Origin: Seribacter sulfatis | GTDB lineage: Bacteria > Verrucomicrobiota > Verrucomicrobiia > Opitutales > Seribacteraceae | Assembly: GCF_964187635.1 (NCBI RefSeq) | Contig: NZ_CAXLMO010000106.1 | Coordinates: forward strand, 1 to 9,987 | Direction: 5' to 3' | DNA: 9,987 nucleotides | Part shown: in pieces, positions 7,601-9,987 of the stretch | Position numbering within the stretch: position 1 is the first letter of the stretch | Layout: each line of letters starts with the position of its first letter | Notes under the pieces: model-generated | The model's database searches: none | What the model was told of the DNA's origin: nothing | Seen by the model: the letters and a program-made list of their open reading frames with translations, nothing else | Translations under genes and position numbers: made by a program

Positions 7601-8110
7601 ATATTTACCGATCCAGTTTCAGTTTTGCCGGAAGACATGCTTAAACCGGAATTACAGGATGAAGGTCAATATGCCGATAGCATAAAAAATCTATTGGAAA
7701 CGGGGAAAAACATAGCACAACGATATTTTAATGATAATTCCATTGAAAAAGCATGCCCCCCACTGAAAGCTTTACTCACGATCATGACTGAAGGAGAATG
7801 GGAAGGAAACAAGCTAACAGATAAAAAATTTAGGGATTTGTTTGAACCATCAAATATTCTTCAAAGTGACTGGTATAATGAGCGTTTAAAAACTCGAATT
7901 CAAGTTACTCGAAATTACTGGGAATCAAGAATTGAGTACTTGAATAATTTTATAAAAGATCAAGCGAACAAGGAAAATTGTAAAAGACTTTCCATTCTGG
8001 AAAAAAAGGAGTTTGCCCTCAATGCACTAGCTGAATTGACAGATAATAAAGCAGCCGTTGATCGGATTTTTGGATGCTTAGGAACTGATCCAAGTTTATT
8101 TAGTGAGTGA
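4631..8110 (+). CDS. Candidate PPi-type phosphoenolpyruvate carboxykinase, about 1159 aa
   Basis: This very long single ORF best fits, by length and recalled sequence character, the pyrophosphate-dependent PEP carboxykinase family (about 1100-1200 aa; known from Propionibacterium and Entamoeba). That enzyme interconverts PEP + CO2 + Pi and oxaloacetate + PPi in the cytoplasm. With ATG 4631 as residue 1, strongly constrained blocks are FFAPGGCVANLDF (about 229-241), ADNYFGYCKKEVKTQ (334-348), EEEHAGGA (360-367), and the Gly/Ser/Thr-rich GKSPSTTGAGSEGAMTK (870-886) followed by PFNALLPIHDLN. There is no signal peptide or transmembrane segment. I see no obvious FPSACGKTN-type nucleotide P-loop as in GTP/ATP-PEPCKs, consistent with PPi use. 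A TTG at 4598 would add 11 residues (ISNFNKIQLS after the start); ATG 4631 is preferred because MKFVDLKSMQ is a more natural start, but no Shine-Dalgarno decides it. Gene certain, function recalled rather than searched. Confidence 0.62.
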   Translation: MKFVDLKSMQLALGIDTSYSPESVEYKELVNYANLKLATLALPTVGDQSNNSALQLSSSLIKEYREKVRLLQGHLCPTDKRIQDFLDRLLGIDRPSIPTESFVLDRHGLARITSLPLNKNSFQSTIISSHRLAQGVLHNPSRDRRTTSGVFHVADVGLPAPDDKKVVPLKAAKELLRIALNPPEEDMVFPFASKEVDPAKCWVSLLLRPVVCPSVDGFIREKSMEVRFFAPGGCVANLDFVESIFGNGGDPFLAENDAGLDIEGWTGHTGCVIVAPHLAGTPKKLLQLPKKCDATDRQIRDGMYFDDPDEAYNGGDPFKLTFRDSSGMIVTILADNYFGYCKKEVKTQISFSANLSGLGEEEHAGGAVVFPSYDLGEEFNPLEILPPTPQTFSDTLSVMGCSMNDLQNGHLVDPSFKSIIYLPENAVFSLREQSINWEGEGKESYCLRMQPDFAYILPSGYKVEMKKAEHNGPWKLIGTVGEGFLCHKPCTVSGGGKSEISKPITDAIVSGPVYVADWEKDMAMTKELFKKDFSNRFIEPEKHDLRNRPILSPRRSLGSVIKLLTPSRSLYTEDFNKWLESIPQRVKDLILIVKRRHRVEWGENWEEAFSVDSVNGQPANELRYLGTKLITRHLRIGFDQKGSWRLFALRKDFVPANKILAEDDITASTLAPTNLIENIGHGNFKESAKFVHNCEYRLFQRPDDAIIRGFDKQTEKDIARPGNFISNFEPLSKKDAQDQISNTLSFENYTKPIRELIESVAESPKEDVSFVSSANPRIVDGKPTKNPRYLQTRPDLFDPRSVYLATAGTRLKRGIKIENSVLYPVRAVLPGRRNNPADKKANIRPLCCFAPIHYLELPELFMDYIVSVTGKSPSTTGAGSEGAMTKSPFNALLPIHDLNAALISYASTGQGAFVTSAGYVGPKYQVNHDISLLIPEIWSRLRDFEGNPQEMIAKGYLEKVPDFSYQGQNLPTSQLGYRITRRFTHEFLGRIFTDPVSVLPEDMLKPELQDEGQYADSIKNLLETGKNIAQRYFNDNSIEKACPPLKALLTIMTEGEWEGNKLTDKKFRDLFEPSNILQSDWYNERLKTRIQVTRNYWESRIEYLNNFIKDQANKENCKRLSILEKKEFALNALAELTDNKAAVDRIFGCLGTDPSLFSE

Positions 8111-8114
8111 TTTT

Positions 8115-8134
8115 AAATTTATTTAAATAAATTT
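8115..8134. repeat. 20-bp perfect A/T palindrome just after the large gene
   Basis: AAATTTATTT (8115-8124) is directly followed by its reverse complement AAATAAATTT (8125-8134), beginning 4 bp after the TGA stop at 8108-8110. With no spacer it could extrude or form a hairpin with a few central bases as loop. It may help end transcription of the + strand gene, but all-A/T stems are weak and no T tract follows. Confidence 0.5.
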
Positions 8135-8219
8135 CTGAACTCAATTAGTACCTTTGTTAAAGAAGTTCAATTTCCTTCCGATGCTATACCCAGCTTTTTA
8201 TTGAAGTTGCAAATTTAGT

Positions 8220-8235
8220 ATATTTTAAAAAATAT
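8220..8235. terminator. A/T stem-loop between convergent genes
   Basis: ATATTTT (8220-8226) pairs with AAAATAT (8229-8235) around an AA centre. It lies about 35 bp past the stop of the minus-strand esterase and about 110 bp past the + strand gene. It might contribute to termination of the esterase transcript but is too AT-rich to be a classic intrinsic terminator. The rest of the 8111-8269 spacer holds only an imperfect direct repeat (GAAGTT-CAATTT at 8162-8173 and GAAGTTGCAAATTT at 8203-8216). Confidence 0.3.
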
Positions 8236-8269
8236 CCCCTACTCTAAGGCGTTTGTTGATACAAAGAGA

Positions 8270-9580
8270 TTACTGGTCATTCGGAAAATTATGATTTGCA
8301 AAATCCAAGTATCGCTTCCAGTCATAGGAAGTTACATCATGCTTTCCATCTCTCATATGATAGCCCATTCGATCCTGTTTAAATTTTTCCACCCTTGATT
8401 TGCGATTCAATTTTTCATGCCAAGAAGAATTTAATTTAAATCCATACAGTCTGAAAACAGGTTCAGTAGCCTGCAAAGAATAAAATTCACCCATCGGGTC
8501 AGCCCATAAATCCTCTGTTGCTGATGCCACATACAAAGGACGCGGTGCGATCATACTGAGGAGTGAATGCTGATCAACTATACAAGTTTCTTCTTGATCA
8601 TTATATTTTTTATAATTCGGACAAAACCAATGGGGAAAAGAGTCATTAATCCTCTTTACAGTTTCACCAAACTTACGACGACTTATCGCAGCCCCTCCAC
8701 AACCTGAATTATTTGAAATCACCATTGAAATTCGTTCATCCTTCGCTCCTGCCCAAAGTGCTGCTTTTCCAAGCCTTGAGTGGCCAATAACGATGATTCG
8801 CGAATGGTCGAATTGTTCATCGATTGAAATAAAATCCACGATTCGGCTCAATCCCCATGCCCATGCATCAATTGAGCCTCCACTATTCGGCTGTTGTTTT
8901 CGGTTTGGATTAAGCAAACCATGGATACCATTCTTAAAGCCATCGTCAAAATCTGGGTCTATTTCTCCATAATATGCTGTAATTAATCCATAACCTTTAG
9001 ATAATATTTGTTTTATATCCCATCGCGACGATGCGATACCTCGTCCTTCTTCTAACGATCTATTATTTTTTACTCTTTTTCCCGGACGGATCCATCCTTG
9101 AGTGATAATAACTTCATTATCTTTGCTGATAGTATGATTACCTCTAAAATTAAGACCCAAGAATACCGGTACAGTCTTTTCTATTTTTGGTGGTAAAAAA
9201 ACGAGGACATTCAATATAAGCTCATTTTCTCTTCTGCTAAATGTAATACTATATTGCTTACGAATTCCAAACTCAGAATCTCCTGATTCCAGCAACTTTG
9301 TTCTCACTTTAAATGGACCTAGTGGAATTTCATTTTTTCCATAAACTTCCTCTTCCAGGTGATTAAGAATCTCAGGTCTTCGAATAGAAATCCATTCTTC
9401 CTTGGTAGAAATTTTTCTTCCTAAATCGGATTCAAGCAATAAGGGTAATTCATAATCAGGAACTTTAGATTCATCATAATTATAACCCTTAGGTTGACTT
9501 TTTAAATCGTGACTAAGATTTTGAGATAATAATAAATAAGCAAGACAAAGTATAATCTTGAATCTAAATCTGCTCTTCAC
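8270..9580 (-). CDS. Secreted CE15-type glucuronoyl esterase-like alpha/beta hydrolase
   Basis: This 436-residue protein matches bacterial carbohydrate esterase family 15, which cleaves ester bonds between glucuronic acid and alcohols (lignin-carbohydrate links, methyl glucuronate on xylan). The N-terminus (RFRFK then ILCLAYLLL, residues 4-18) looks like a Sec signal peptide, implying export. Visible family motifs are LGLNFRGNHT (141-150), AWAWGLSR (239-246), the nucleophile elbow GHSRLG (S268), SNNSGCGGAA (289-298), IAPRPLYVASATEDLWADP (344-362) and GKHDVTSYDW (412-421). The likely triad is S268, an acid near E356/D357, and H414. The position that is Glu in fungal enzymes (SQES) appears as N291, so the acid is probably the one after strand 8. 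The start is GTG 9580; an in-frame TGA lies near 9624 and I see no better start between. No Shine-Dalgarno. It is 64 bp downstream of the small gene on the same strand. Such proteins are often labelled acetylxylan esterase. Confidence 0.85.
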   Translation of the reverse strand: MKSRFRFKIILCLAYLLLSQNLSHDLKSQPKGYNYDESKVPDYELPLLLESDLGRKISTKEEWISIRRPEILNHLEEEVYGKNEIPLGPFKVRTKLLESGDSEFGIRKQYSITFSRRENELILNVLVFLPPKIEKTVPVFLGLNFRGNHTISKDNEVIITQGWIRPGKRVKNNRSLEEGRGIASSRWDIKQILSKGYGLITAYYGEIDPDFDDGFKNGIHGLLNPNRKQQPNSGGSIDAWAWGLSRIVDFISIDEQFDHSRIIVIGHSRLGKAALWAGAKDERISMVISNNSGCGGAAISRRKFGETVKRINDSFPHWFCPNYKKYNDQEETCIVDQHSLLSMIAPRPLYVASATEDLWADPMGEFYSLQATEPVFRLYGFKLNSSWHEKLNRKSRVEKFKQDRMGYHMRDGKHDVTSYDWKRYLDFANHNFPNDQ

Positions 9581-9644
9581 ACTTTTAGACTTACTGTTGA
9601 TTCTTTTCTGGCAAGAGTTATTTCACAGGAGAGAATTAATTTTA

Positions 9645-9887
9645 CTATGCAGCCAACTCAGGCAATCGATTTAAAATTTGATCAAAATGATGATCCCTTC
9701 GCAATCTAGCCGTCGTAACATCTTTTGTCTTAAGAGAATACCTTTTTCTTTCTGCAGTTACCGCTGATGGGTAAACCGTATAATGAATCCACCATGTTCC
9801 GTTGTTATTCCAAAGATGATGATTCAAGTTATCTTCGTCTATTCGAAGAGCTAATTCTTCGATTTCATTATGTATACTAATTTTCAT
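9645..9887 (-). CDS. Small protein resembling a stand-alone integrase arm-type DNA-binding domain
   Basis: This 80-residue protein holds a stretch at about residues 30-66 (GTWWIHYTVYP, then RKRYSLKTKDVTTARLRRD) that follows the pattern of the N-terminal arm-binding domain of tyrosine recombinases: Gly/Trp beta strand, turn, Arg-rich strand, SL-T-D, and a helix with A-RRD. It then stops (LNRLPELAA) with no core-binding or catalytic domain, and the following 64 bp and the esterase do not continue it. It may be a free DNA-binding protein, an excisionase-like factor, or the N-terminal relic of a lost integrase. The ATG at 9887 is preceded by GAGAGG (AGAGGA at 9902-9897 on the minus strand) about 9 nt upstream, the only convincing Shine-Dalgarno in the window, which fixes the start. 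Residues 1-29 are acidic and unassigned. Homology is by pattern only. Confidence 0.75.
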   Translation of the reverse strand: MKISIHNEIEELALRIDEDNLNHHLWNNNGTWWIHYTVYPSAVTAERKRYSLKTKDVTTARLRRDHHFDQILNRLPELAA

Positions 9888-9890
9888 TGA

Positions 9891-9964
9891 GCGTTTTCCT
9901 CTCGGTTAACGCACTTTCCCTAGGATAGCTAGAGGAGTGCTTATTTTCGGTTGTGCCAAAACCG
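9891..9964 (-). promoter_or_regulatory. Structured leader of the small arm-domain gene
   Basis: Read on the minus strand, three stem-loops can form in succession: AACCG-type hairpin (9964-9948, 5-bp stem, 7-nt loop); an 11-bp stem with small bulges (9940-9911: GCACT/AGTGC, CC/GG, CTAG/CTAG, 5-nt loop); and GCGTT/AACGC (9912-9891) with the Shine-Dalgarno AGAGGA in its loop. The second and third share bases 9911-9912, so they cannot both be complete. This could be a regulatory RNA switch, a terminator of an upstream gene, or chance. Confidence 0.4.
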
Positions 9965-9978
9965 CGCATCCCGGTTAA
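9903..9978. repeat. CGGTTAA direct repeats near the right edge
   Basis: CGGTTAA occurs at 9903-9909 and 9972-9978, with a partial copy CGGTT at 9948-9952 between them. The set lies upstream of the small arm-domain gene, so the repeats could be binding sites for that protein. Three short copies are not strong evidence, and the window ends at 9987. Confidence 0.3.
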
Positions 9979-9987
9979 ATCGACCTT

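Noticed and set aside
3607..8110. Hypothetical protein plus giant gene as a defence or toxin system
   Set aside because: A convergent tRNA and a 240-bp spacer separate them, and the large protein shows metabolic-enzyme character with no nuclease, helicase, protease or toxin motif that I can see.
1..9987. CRISPR array, insertion sequence or prophage
   Set aside because: No regularly spaced repeats, transposase, terminal inverted repeats or phage structural genes seen on either strand.

Overview
The window looks like chromosomal DNA from an AT-rich bacterium, most likely a verrucomicrobial lineage near Opitutales/Puniceicoccales. That placement is by recall of family sequences, not by a search. 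It rests on the wording of the ATP synthase subunits, a bacterial CE15 glucuronoyl-esterase-type hydrolase, and a small integrase-arm-like protein of a kind I associate with that group. Most genes here have no Shine-Dalgarno sequence before the start codon.

Left third (1-3424, + strand): the 3' half of the F-type ATP synthase operon, in the usual order atpA (3' part only), atpG, atpD, atpC, with 19-23 bp gaps. These encode the alpha, gamma, beta and epsilon subunits of the F1 head. All look intact apart from the left-edge truncation of atpA.

Middle (3425-4630): an intergenic region with two inverted repeats and a short recurring TAGTAA motif leads into an unrecognised acidic 225-aa protein on the + strand. 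This gene converges on a minus-strand tRNA with anticodon CAT. The body and acceptor stem of the tRNA mark it as the lysidine-modified isoleucine tRNA (Ile2), not a methionine tRNA. A 240-bp AT-rich spacer without a gene follows.

Right half: a very large single ORF (about 1159 aa, + strand) is best explained as a pyrophosphate-dependent phosphoenolpyruvate carboxykinase-like enzyme of central carbon metabolism. It converges, across a 159-bp AT-rich spacer with two A/T-only palindromes, on two minus-strand genes. These are a secreted CE15-type carbohydrate esterase, probably acting on lignin-carbohydrate or glucuronate-ester polysaccharides, and an 80-aa protein resembling the arm-type DNA-binding domain of tyrosine recombinases without a catalytic domain. 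The small gene has the only clear Shine-Dalgarno in the window, and its leader can fold into consecutive stem-loops, two of which are mutually exclusive.

The genes appear functionally independent apart from the atp operon: energy metabolism, translation, gluconeogenesis or anaplerosis, and polysaccharide degradation. I see no defence system, CRISPR array, insertion sequence or prophage. The items most worth following up are the candidate PPi-PEPCK, the orphan arm-domain protein with its structured leader, and the acidic hypothetical protein with its leader repeats.
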